Below are positions 45,883 through 53,752 of a stretch of 64,000 bases of DNA, one piece after another (positions within the stretch are counted from its first letter, which is position 1; each line of letters begins with the position of its first letter). Source of the DNA: JANSWY01 sp965243755. Lineage in GTDB: Bacteria; Bacteroidota; Bacteroidia; Cytophagales; Cyclobacteriaceae. The notes under the pieces are model-generated. The model did no database searches, was not told the origin of the DNA, and worked only from the letters and a program-made list of their open reading frames with translations. Location of the stretch: assembly GCA_965243755.1 (NCBI GenBank), contig CBDEVW010000003.1, positions 1,550,001 to 1,614,000 of the forward strand. Direction: 5' to 3'. The translations under genes were made by a program, and so were the position numbers.

Positions 45883-45912
45883 TTTCGGATAAAAATTATT
45901 CAATTAGATTTG
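45883..45912 (+). promoter_or_regulatory. Promoter candidate for the sigma factor gene
   Basis: TAGATTTG at 45905-45912 is an exact TAnnTTTG -7 box. TTTC at 45883-45886, 18 bp upstream, is one mismatch from the TTTG -33 element. The start codon at 45940 would leave a leader of about 20 nt. Confidence 0.55.
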
Positions 45913-45939
45913 CCGGAATGATCATTTACAGCTAACGTA

Positions 45940-46506
45940 ATGAGCAAAGGTTCACAAATGCTTGAATGCCTCATGAATGGTGATTCGGAGGGTATCCAGG
46001 AAATTTACAGGCAGGTATTCCCAAAAGTTTTGGTCTTTGTAAGAAAAAATAATGGTACAGAAGAGGATGCCAGGGATATTTTTCAAAAAACGCTTTTGCA
46101 ATTGATTACCAGAATGAAAGTTGGTCCGGAAATTAACATCGATTCTTTTGAAGCATATGTCTTCACAGCATCAAAAAATTTGTGGCGAAGGGAATTAAAC
46201 CGAAAAACGAGGGTAACAACTTTAGGCACTCCTGAACTATATGACAACAGCGAAGAGGAAAGCATCGCACTATCACTCCTTGAGCAGGAAAGACAGGATT
46301 TGTTTCAGCGGTGTTTCAGGCGATTGTCTGAAAACTGTCAGAAAATCCTGAAAATGTATTTTGATAAACTTAGTTACGGCACCATGAAGGATCATTTCTC
46401 ATATTCATCTGAAACTGTAGTCAGACAAAGGGTTTTTAAATGTAAAGCCAAATTATCCGAATTCATCAAAGGAGATCGTTCATTTAAAAGTCTGAAGCAC
46501 CTATGA
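45940..46506 (+). CDS. Sigma-70 family (ECF-like) sigma factor
   Basis: A 188-aa alternative sigma factor. Region 2 spans about 8-80 (EIYRQVFPKVLVFVRKNNGT, then DIFQKTLLQL) and region 4 about 122-180 (LSENCQKILKMYFDKLSYGT and a helix-turn-helix with SSETVVRQRVFKCKAKL). It would direct RNA polymerase to a small set of promoters. The next gene overlaps by 4 bp (ATGA) and looks like its anti-sigma factor. The divergent subtilase, CHAT and caspase genes are the obvious candidates for its regulon, but I could not find a shared non-housekeeping promoter motif by eye. Confidence 0.9.
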   Translation: MSKGSQMLECLMNGDSEGIQEIYRQVFPKVLVFVRKNNGTEEDARDIFQKTLLQLITRMKVGPEINIDSFEAYVFTASKNLWRRELNRKTRVTTLGTPELYDNSEEESIALSLLEQERQDLFQRCFRRLSENCQKILKMYFDKLSYGTMKDHFSYSSETVVRQRVFKCKAKLSEFIKGDRSFKSLKHL

Positions 46507-47291
46507 AATTTGATGAGCAAACATATGACCTGATACATGATTACCTGGCAGGAGAAATGTCGGAGGTACAGAAAGCTGCTTTTGAAGAGAGACTAAGAAA
46601 CGAACCGGAACTGGCTGAGGAAGTAAAGAGCAATCGACTAATGATCAATGCATGGAATAATGAGCCCATACAACACCCTTCCGAAAATGACCTATACGGC
46701 CATGCACTCCGGTTTTTGAAAAGTGATGAAGCGGAGAAATACCGGCAGGCCATTCAGGATGGTGATACAAGTTATCATAGCAAAAAAAAATCAAGACCCA
46801 TTTATTATGCCGCGGCGGCCACCATACTGATCATTTCCTTTATTGGCATTCTTTTCTTTTTTACAAAGGACAGTGCTACTGAATTAACAGCTTTTTATCA
46901 ATGGGACGACCTGCCTTCACTAACTGAGCGCTCCGTATCTGGCGAACTGGCGGATGCAGAGAAGAGTTTCAGAAATGGAGACTATGAAACGACACTCCAA
47001 ATATTGACCCAGGAGCAAGAAAATCAGGAACGTAATGCCTCCCTTTTCATCTATATAGGGATTTGCCATCTGGAGTTGCAGCAATATGAACAAGCCCTGG
47101 AAATTTTCACTTTGTTTTCAAACAGTAACCTGCTGGATAAACATCAGGCCCATTGGTATCTCACATTAACTCACCTCAAAATGGGTAATCAAGCGCTGGC
47201 CATAGAGCAATTGGATATTTTTCTGAGAAAAAACAATAACCCTAACTCACAGAAAGCCAGGGAACTAAAAGACTTTTTAAATAAAAATTAA
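46503..47291 (+). CDS. Probable anti-sigma factor with TPR periplasmic domain
   Basis: A 262-aa single-pass membrane protein. The N-terminal part (about 8-50: DLIHDYLAGEMSEVQKAAFE, LRNEPELAEEVKSNR) matches the helical anti-sigma domain that binds ECF sigma factors but lacks the zinc-binding HxxxCxxC. A single transmembrane helix lies at about 100-120 (YYAAAATILIISFIGILFFF). The periplasmic part has two or three TPR units (about 145-255). Overlap with the sigma gene shows translational coupling. A signal or a proteolytic event sensed by the TPR domain could release the sigma factor; the nearby exported proteases make this attractive but unproven. Confidence 0.85.
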   Translation: MKFDEQTYDLIHDYLAGEMSEVQKAAFEERLRNEPELAEEVKSNRLMINAWNNEPIQHPSENDLYGHALRFLKSDEAEKYRQAIQDGDTSYHSKKKSRPIYYAAAATILIISFIGILFFFTKDSATELTAFYQWDDLPSLTERSVSGELADAEKSFRNGDYETTLQILTQEQENQERNASLFIYIGICHLELQQYEQALEIFTLFSNSNLLDKHQAHWYLTLTHLKMGNQALAIEQLDIFLRKNNNPNSQKARELKDFLNKN

Positions 47292-47377
47292 AAAATTAAT
47301 CAGGGATTCAGGGTAACAAATCATCTGGTTGAGGAACAGCAATGCTGTAAATCAATATGAATAAACCCTTAATCATT

Positions 47378-47917
47378 ATGAAAAGATTAATTTATGTATT
47401 TTTTGCTGTTTCGGTTATACTTTCTTATTCATGCCAGGAACAAGAATCTGAGCTGACACAAGTGCCAGAACAATCATTTACCTACGAAGATCAATCAGGA
47501 GAAACCTGCAGTGCAAGAGCAAGTTGTGCCAATGACATCACACATGACGGATGCAACTTTACAAGTGGACAACATACCTACTCAACTCATCTGGCAGGTC
47601 AGTATGAAACCCTACTCAACAATTGCCATACTGAGCCCCTTCCATCAAATTGCTCCTGGGCATCAGGACCAATCACTACTTATGTGATCAATTATCATCC
47701 TGCAAACTGGTGCTGCTATGATTTCAACGCGCATAACTTCAGAGTAGATCAGTTCATGGCCGCTGCTCAAAGTTCCAGGCCTGGATCAAATTACCTGATC
47801 ACTGGATATGAAGTGAGTCATTGGATGCTTTCTCAGCCCAACTTCAAGGTGAAAGTGACTTACAGGAAAAAGGGAATATGTAGCATCCCTCCTGATAAGG
47901 TGGATTTCAAGAAGTAA
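47378..47917 (+). CDS. Cysteine-rich lipoprotein of unknown function
   Basis: About 179 aa from the ATG at 47378, the start of the signal MKRLIYVFFAVSVILSYSC; an upstream in-frame ATG at 47357 is less likely. Cys19 (in ILSYSC) is the probable lipidation site. The mature protein has about nine cysteines (CSARASCAND, DGCNF, NNCH, SNCSW, WCCYDF, KGICS), which suggests disulfide bonds in the periplasm. No family recognised. It follows the sigma/anti-sigma pair by under 100 bp on the same strand and may be under the same control. A hairpin follows it. Confidence 0.75.
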   Translation: MKRLIYVFFAVSVILSYSCQEQESELTQVPEQSFTYEDQSGETCSARASCANDITHDGCNFTSGQHTYSTHLAGQYETLLNNCHTEPLPSNCSWASGPITTYVINYHPANWCCYDFNAHNFRVDQFMAAAQSSRPGSNYLITGYEVSHWMLSQPNFKVKVTYRKKGICSIPPDKVDFKK

Positions 47918-47947
47918 GGACCCACAAGATCTTTAATATTGCTAACC

Positions 47948-47975
47948 ACCCGGATTCGCGCATGTGAATCCGGGT
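47948..47975 (+). terminator. GC-rich hairpin after the Cys-rich lipoprotein
   Basis: A perfect 10-bp stem (47948-47957 with 47966-47975, ACCCGGATTC) with an 8-nt loop starts 30 bp after the stop. No T-run follows, so it is a likely but not classic terminator. Confidence 0.55.
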
Positions 47976-48107
47976 ATGCTACAATACCACAACTATCTGC
48001 AACAATTCTTACATCATTCCATCTGAAATCGCATCAACTTTGATTCACCAGGGGAGTAAATTACCTGGATAACTGTCATTTGATTATATGCCTAATTTTC
48101 GTACTTT

Positions 48108-48749
48108 ATGTGCTGCATGAGGACCTTTTATGTTATTCCCATTTTTTGCCTGTCAGGCCTGATACACCATGGTAGCATTGCGCAAAAAGCATTAGAAATC
48201 GGGATTGGTGCTGCACCCTGGCACGAATCACACATTATAGATGCCTCCAACAAATTACCTCCAATTCAGGCATATGTTGAGTATGGAAGTTTTATGGAAC
48301 ATTACAGCATGACCCTCATCTACGATTGGTATTCGAAATATAAACTTGATAACTATACATTGAGCCCTCAATTTTTTGGGCTGCTCGTCAATAGAAAAAT
48401 TGGTAGTTTCGACAGGTATCATCACATCATTGAATTTGGAGGATCGGGCGGTCTGCTGCTGGAAATGCATAAGTTCAAAGACAGAGGCAATTCTAATGTG
48501 CCTGGCTACTCTTTCGAGACAGAAACTGCAACCGGAATCGGGTATATATTAAGGGTGTATGGTAAACTGATTATTAAAAATTTCTCCTTTACGCCACAAT
48601 TCCAATTCCTAAGATCCCAACAAAATTTTCTGGCAGGCCAGTTCGAACAACAGACTTTCCAGACAGGATCCAATAGATTTTTAATCAGCATCGGCTATCG
48701 ACTAAATTTTGAGAATTATGCAAAAGTTACGTGTCCTACTTATTACTAG
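48108..48749 (+). CDS. Probable outer-membrane beta-barrel protein
   Basis: A 213-aa exported protein with a signal sequence (about 4-25, YVIPIFCLSGLIHHGSIAQ); Met4 is an alternative start. The mature part alternates polar and hydrophobic residues in short amphipathic strands (EIGIGAAPW, AYVEYGSFM, HYSMTLIYDW, HHIIEFGGSG, ATGIGYILRVYGKL, FSFTPQFQFL, FLISIGYRLNF), typical of a small eight-stranded barrel. No ligand is evident. Its 3' end overlaps the start of the next gene by 32 bp, so the two are probably co-translated. Confidence 0.7.
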   Translation: MCCMRTFYVIPIFCLSGLIHHGSIAQKALEIGIGAAPWHESHIIDASNKLPPIQAYVEYGSFMEHYSMTLIYDWYSKYKLDNYTLSPQFFGLLVNRKIGSFDRYHHIIEFGGSGGLLLEMHKFKDRGNSNVPGYSFETETATGIGYILRVYGKLIIKNFSFTPQFQFLRSQQNFLAGQFEQQTFQTGSNRFLISIGYRLNFENYAKVTCPTYY

Positions 48750-50310
48750 TATCCTGTTAAGCTTTTGCAGCAGTTGCAAAGAGGAAGTAATTACTACTGA
48801 CATTTTTGCGCTGGAAACTCCCAATCCGGATAACCTGACCAGCATTGCTCTGGAAGGAATGGGTGACCTGTATGTAAGCAATGATCGCATCAGTATTGAA
48901 GAAGGTGTGGCCCATATTAAAGGTACCATTTACTCAGAAATTGATGGTGCTTATGTCGCTGTTACGAGTGGTGATTTTATACTCTCCGATATTACCGGTT
49001 CCGGGGCATACAAAAACCTGGAAGGTTATGGAAGAGCAACTGTTCCTGCTATTGGCGTATTTGAAGATATTATCACTGATTTTACTTCAGGTGCAAATTT
49101 TGGGTTTAATAGTGGCCTGGTCATTAAACAAAATGATCCCATGGCTCCCGTTATGGACAATCTCAATTATTTCGGAATTACACTTGATGAAGACATTGGA
49201 GAGAAATTTCAATTTACCGTAAAAAATACCGCATTTACTCCCAAAGCTTTTTACATGGACCCGAATGACCCAATGATCTATTTCCGGGGAGATATCGGAC
49301 TTCCTAAATTGACCATAGAAGATGCAGGCCTTGGATTAAGTGCCAGGGGAAATTTAGTGTTCACTCCATTTAGCTACAGCGATGAACTGGAAGCAGCCAT
49401 GAAAGTACCCCTTCCGGAATTAAACGGCAACATTTTCATTAGTGGATTGGTACCCGTTCCAAAATTCAATATCTCGGTTTATGGAGAGGCTTTAGTGGGG
49501 TTTACCTTGAATGAAAATGGATTCAATGATTTTTTTGAATACGGATTGGAAGGTGCTGAATACAGAATGGGAATCAATGGAATTGTTTTGGTAGACGAAG
49601 GCATCATCGAATGGCTACCTGAAACTGAACTTGGAAGAGCAACGGTGGTAGTAGAACTCGAAGAGCAAAATCAGTACATTCAAATCGCCGGAGAAACTCA
49701 GGTGAACCCTGATTTCCTTGTAAGTCTTCTTGGAAATCTGGACGGTGGAGTACTCACGTCAACTTTTAGCTTGCCAACTCAAACGGTAGAGGCCTATTTG
49801 TATGCGGGCAGCAATATCAACAACTCCCAGTTCTTTATACGGACTTCTTTGATGATGAATGTGCCTGGAATTGGAGAACAGGAGCTGGTTGAAGCACTGT
49901 TTGGTGTTGATTCGGAGCATGTTTTTGTTGGCGGAAAAATGGCTATCCCTGGGTTAGCTTCAATTTACATCAGTGGAGATGTCTATTATAATGGTCAGTT
50001 TACGATCTCAGGTGGAGCTGAGCTGTCTGTAGATGTGGAAGTAGCAACCCTGACAGTAGGTTTTGATGTGACGGTCACAGAACAGGGTTTTCAAATCAAA
50101 GCAAGGGCAACAGGAGAAATTGCAGAACAGGAAATAAGTGTAGAAGCAACCGTATCACTCAACTGGGAAACAGGTGATATGGAAATTTGCATGGACCTGC
50201 CGGTTATTGGTAACACCTGTGCTTCATTTCGCGAAGGGCAACAGCGTACTATCAATGGCAAACCTTACCAACCCGAAGCAAAGCAAATCAATTCACCTGA
50301 CAAATTATAA
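48718..50310 (+). CDS. Beta-rich lipoprotein of unknown function
   Basis: About 530 aa from the ATG at 48718; an in-frame TTG 9 bp upstream also exists. Lipoprotein signal VLLITSILLSFCSSC (Cys in SSCKEE). The mature protein is a chain of beta segments with many Gly-rich strand pairs (GNIFISGLVPVPKFNISVYG, AYLYAGSNINNSQFFIR, MAIPGLASIYISGDVYYNG), and its last 120 residues (VEVATLTVGFDVTVTEQGFQ, then EQEISVEATVSLNW) repeat similar strands. It resembles a long beta-solenoid or lipid-transfer-like groove, but I do not recognise the family. It overlaps the beta-barrel gene, suggesting a surface pair. Confidence 0.75.
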   Translation: MQKLRVLLITSILLSFCSSCKEEVITTDIFALETPNPDNLTSIALEGMGDLYVSNDRISIEEGVAHIKGTIYSEIDGAYVAVTSGDFILSDITGSGAYKNLEGYGRATVPAIGVFEDIITDFTSGANFGFNSGLVIKQNDPMAPVMDNLNYFGITLDEDIGEKFQFTVKNTAFTPKAFYMDPNDPMIYFRGDIGLPKLTIEDAGLGLSARGNLVFTPFSYSDELEAAMKVPLPELNGNIFISGLVPVPKFNISVYGEALVGFTLNENGFNDFFEYGLEGAEYRMGINGIVLVDEGIIEWLPETELGRATVVVELEEQNQYIQIAGETQVNPDFLVSLLGNLDGGVLTSTFSLPTQTVEAYLYAGSNINNSQFFIRTSLMMNVPGIGEQELVEALFGVDSEHVFVGGKMAIPGLASIYISGDVYYNGQFTISGGAELSVDVEVATLTVGFDVTVTEQGFQIKARATGEIAEQEISVEATVSLNWETGDMEICMDLPVIGNTCASFREGQQRTINGKPYQPEAKQINSPDKL

Positions 50311-50468
50311 GGTGCTAGTAGCAATGTAGATGAAAAGGAAGCAGGCACTCCAAGTAGTTAACCAATATTACCTATTAATAAAATCGTACCTGCATACCTT
50401 TTCAGTTACACAGAAGCAGACGTGACGCTTGCGATTAATCAGTAACCTGACTTCTGATAAACAGACAT

Positions 50469-53400
50469 TTATTTCAAAACAAACCGCTCTATGTGCTCCC
50501 CAATCCGGATCAAATAAATTCCTTTTTTCAATCCGCTCACATCGATCTTTACCACTGAGCCTGATTCAGAAAAAGTGACTTTATCTGTAAGATCTACCCC
50601 GTGCAAATTGAGGATCACCGGACTTTTACCGGACGCACCTTTGACATTTAGCATGGTACTTGCCGGATTAGGGGAGATAGTGATCTTATCGTGTACCAAA
50701 TCATTCTGAACTGATACCATGTCAAATACTTCAGTGGTGCCGTCAAAGTCTGTTTGACTCAAACGATAATACGAAATCCCTTTTAAGGGTCGTTGGTCAT
50801 GGCTTGTATATGACCTTGGCTCCATAGAATCGCCATCCCCACTGATTCGTGTTATCATTTCCCAGGAATAGCCATCTCCGGACCTTTCTACAGTGAAGTA
50901 ATCGTTGTTTCTTTCCGAGGCTGTTTGCCATGTCAGTTCGACAATACCCGAAACATTCAGGTGAGCTTCAAAAAACACCAACTCTACTGGTAGCGGTGTG
51001 CTTGATGCATCCATAGTTCCTAAGGTGAATCTTGTGTTATTGGTTATGGCTGTTACTCCGGCGTACTGAAACGAGTTACCACCCAGGGCTGTTGCTCCGG
51101 TTATACCAGACTCATCATTAAACACACCGTCATTATCAGTATCCACCAGCAATACCAAGTCAGTTGCATCAATGTTTTCAAATCCCTCATTACCTAAATA
51201 AAAGGTCATGTCTACTGCCCCGACATCTACTGCAGCCCCTGCCGTACTTACCTCACTTGCACGCCACACTCTGTCCAGTCTCGCATCTACTCCTGGCGGT
51301 ACATCAGTTATCTCTGTTCCCTGTAAACTTCCATTATCATGTCCCCAAACTAAAAACTCATTATTGCCTAAGTCGCTTGGATTCTCAATCAGTAAAATAC
51401 CGGTACCCCTGGAGGAAGCATGAGTATTAGCAGCATCTGTTCTTCCAATACCTGCCACATCATGATCGTAATCTCCATTGTCATCTTCATTATAAACATC
51501 ATTAGCAGATAATGAGATGTTGTATTTGGCTGCCAGGTAATTGGTTACAATTATTCTTTCTGCATCATTCAGAGCAACGTCATAAATCAGTATTTCAGCA
51601 ATATCCCCATTCAGGAAATAGGCTGGTCCGGCATTGTCGGGCCCTGACCCGATTAATAAGTCATCATTCGCTCCACCATTGTAGTTGAGGGGACCATTGA
51701 AAGTATCGCTACACCCAGCCTCGCTTTTATACCCATATACTAAATTGTCAGTAGTGTTGAATACAAGTGACCAGATATGATTAGTACCAAAATCTGCACT
51801 GGCGGAATGAGTGCAAACATTGGCAGTATAATCGTCAGCATAAAACATCATATTTCCTGTCCCGTTATTTTGTGCAATTCCCCAACCATCATCCCAGTTG
51901 TCGTCATCACTTGCAGAGATCATTGCGCCCCAGTTATCGCTTGTACCCTCATAGTTGCCTACAATGAAAACTGAGACCTCTTCAGCAGGCATTACATTAC
52001 TGGTAGAGGCTACTACCAGACCTTCCGAGTTGGCATTATCAAATGTGATGGTTGGTAAACTATTTCCTCCTGCAGTAGCTGAATACGAGGGAGCATTGGT
52101 TGAAATTTGGGCATGATTTCCCTTACCAGAAAGGTCAATCCATTCCGATATATCTGCACCATCCGACACTCCTGATATTTCACTGGCGTCCAGCCAAAGC
52201 GAAAGGTTAGAAGAACCATCAGTACTTCCTACACCTCCGGGACCATTACTTGTAAATTCATTCTCATAGAGGGTGGTTCTGTTACTATTGGTTGTTCCCA
52301 GCGTAAATCTTCGATTATTCCGGATACCAGCTGCTCCTCCGGGTACTGAGGAAAACTCATAAATATTACCACCTAAATCTGTTGCCCCGGTAATTCCTGT
52401 TTCATCTGTGAACACACCATCATTGTCAGTATCTATCAAAAGAATTAAATCGCCGGCAGTGACAGAAGTAAAACTGGAAAGATCAAACCGCATATCAATT
52501 GCACCTACATTAATTGCAGCACCAGCAGTATTGACTTCACTCACTCTCCAAACCCGATCCAGTCTGGCGTCTACCCCTACAGGCACATCAGTGGTTTCCG
52601 ACCCTTGAAGAGCACCATTATCATGGCCCCACATTAAAAATTCGTCATCTCCCAGTCCAGAAGGGTTGAGTACCCTAATGATACCTGTTCCCTGTGAGTC
52701 ATTGTGAAGATTGCTGGCGTCCACTCTACCAATCCCGGCTACATCAAAATCGTAGTTGCCATTATCATCTTCATTGTAAACATCATTGGCACTTAATGCT
52801 ACACCGTACTTGGCGGCCAGGTAGTTGGTAACAATAATCCTTTGAGCATCATTGAGCGCCACATCATACAGAATGACTTCTGAGACATCTCCATTCATGA
52901 AATAACCTGCCCCACCATTATCTGGTCCCGCTCCAATAAGCAGATCATCATTTGCACCTCCATTGTAGTTGAGCGGCCCATTGAAAGCAAAACTGCAGGC
53001 ACTTTCGCTTTTGTAGCCAAAACCAAGATTGTCAGTGGTATTAAAAATTAAACTCCAGACATGGTCAGTTCCATAATCTACACTGGCTGAGTGATTGCAG
53101 ACATTGGTTGCATAGTCATCAAGGTAAAACATGATATTGCCTGTGCCATTATTTTCAGCAATACCCCAACCATCGTCCCAGTTGTCGTCATCACTGGAGG
53201 ATATGAGGGCTCCCCAGTTATCACTAGCGTTTTCGTAATTACCCACCACAAAAACCGAGACCTCATTTGTGGGCATTACTTCAATATTGGTAGGTACAAA
53301 GAGGTACTCTGAGTTGGCATTATCAAAAGTTACAGTAGGTCTTCCATTACTGCCAATATTAGTGTAAGATGGAGCATTGGCTGGAATCCGGGCATGATTC

Positions 53401-53603
53401 CCATTACCGGACAAATCCAGCCAACCGGGCAATTCTGCTCCATCGGTTAGTCCGGTGATTTGGGTTGCATCTAACCAAAGTGACAAATCAGAGGTGCCAT
53501 CATTTGACCCAATTCCACCTGGACCTGTTTGCGCAGTTGAGGAGTATGTCAATAGAAAACAAATGGTAAATACCTTAAAAAATGCCAGCGTTTTATTATC
53601 CAC
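50469..53603 (-). CDS. Secreted protein with duplicated LamG-like modules and T9SS tail
   Basis: About 1044 aa from the GTG at 53603, preferred because a signal peptide (LAFFKVFTICFLLTYSSTAQ) follows directly and the longer frame (GTG 53693) overlaps a palindromic operator-like site. Two copies of a roughly 427-residue unit follow, each with a LamG/concanavalin-like domain (LSLWLDA, WLDLSGNGNHA, VSVFVVGNYE, WGALISSSDDDNWDDGWGI) and a second beta domain (GVDARLDRVWRVSEV). After them come an FN3-like region (ELTWQTASERNNDYFTVERS) and a T9SS type A sorting domain (ISPNPASTMLNV to GIYLIRIGEHIERFVLK). Probably a surface-exposed glycan-binding or adhesive protein; no catalytic motif seen. Confidence 0.88.
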   Translation of the reverse strand: MDNKTLAFFKVFTICFLLTYSSTAQTGPGGIGSNDGTSDLSLWLDATQITGLTDGAELPGWLDLSGNGNHARIPANAPSYTNIGSNGRPTVTFDNANSEYLFVPTNIEVMPTNEVSVFVVGNYENASDNWGALISSSDDDNWDDGWGIAENNGTGNIMFYLDDYATNVCNHSASVDYGTDHVWSLIFNTTDNLGFGYKSESACSFAFNGPLNYNGGANDDLLIGAGPDNGGAGYFMNGDVSEVILYDVALNDAQRIIVTNYLAAKYGVALSANDVYNEDDNGNYDFDVAGIGRVDASNLHNDSQGTGIIRVLNPSGLGDDEFLMWGHDNGALQGSETTDVPVGVDARLDRVWRVSEVNTAGAAINVGAIDMRFDLSSFTSVTAGDLILLIDTDNDGVFTDETGITGATDLGGNIYEFSSVPGGAAGIRNNRRFTLGTTNSNRTTLYENEFTSNGPGGVGSTDGSSNLSLWLDASEISGVSDGADISEWIDLSGKGNHAQISTNAPSYSATAGGNSLPTITFDNANSEGLVVASTSNVMPAEEVSVFIVGNYEGTSDNWGAMISASDDDNWDDGWGIAQNNGTGNMMFYADDYTANVCTHSASADFGTNHIWSLVFNTTDNLVYGYKSEAGCSDTFNGPLNYNGGANDDLLIGSGPDNAGPAYFLNGDIAEILIYDVALNDAERIIVTNYLAAKYNISLSANDVYNEDDNGDYDHDVAGIGRTDAANTHASSRGTGILLIENPSDLGNNEFLVWGHDNGSLQGTEITDVPPGVDARLDRVWRASEVSTAGAAVDVGAVDMTFYLGNEGFENIDATDLVLLVDTDNDGVFNDESGITGATALGGNSFQYAGVTAITNNTRFTLGTMDASSTPLPVELVFFEAHLNVSGIVELTWQTASERNNDYFTVERSGDGYSWEMITRISGDGDSMEPRSYTSHDQRPLKGISYYRLSQTDFDGTTEVFDMVSVQNDLVHDKITISPNPASTMLNVKGASGKSPVILNLHGVDLTDKVTFSESGSVVKIDVSGLKKGIYLIRIGEHIERFVLK

Positions 53604-53687
53604 GATTCTGTCCTTATGTTTAGTTCCGAAAATGAAAGAGACAGGCCAATTTGGTCCGGCAAAAATGTGATTAACATTGATTTTATG

Positions 53688-53707
53688 TTTCACGGATATC
53701 CGTGAAA
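53688..53707. promoter_or_regulatory. 20-bp perfect palindrome in divergent promoter region
   Basis: The core CACGGATATCCGTG (53691-53704) extends by TTT/AAA to a perfect 20-bp palindrome. It lies between the divergent LamG/T9SS gene and the TPR/HTH regulator, and it would cover the -33 area of the regulator promoter. Candidate operator for a dimeric DNA-binding protein, possibly the regulator encoded at 53753. Confidence 0.65.
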
Positions 53708-53720
53708 ATGATGAAAGTTG

Positions 53721-53728
53721 TAAATTTG
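53721..53728 (+). promoter_or_regulatory. -7 box of the TPR/HTH regulator gene
   Basis: TAAATTTG is an exact TAnnTTTG box 24 bp before the GTG start at 53753. No TTTG -33 element is seen; the 20-bp palindrome occupies that position. Confidence 0.55.
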
Positions 53729-53752
53729 AAAAGCCAAAAACACTAATTCCAC

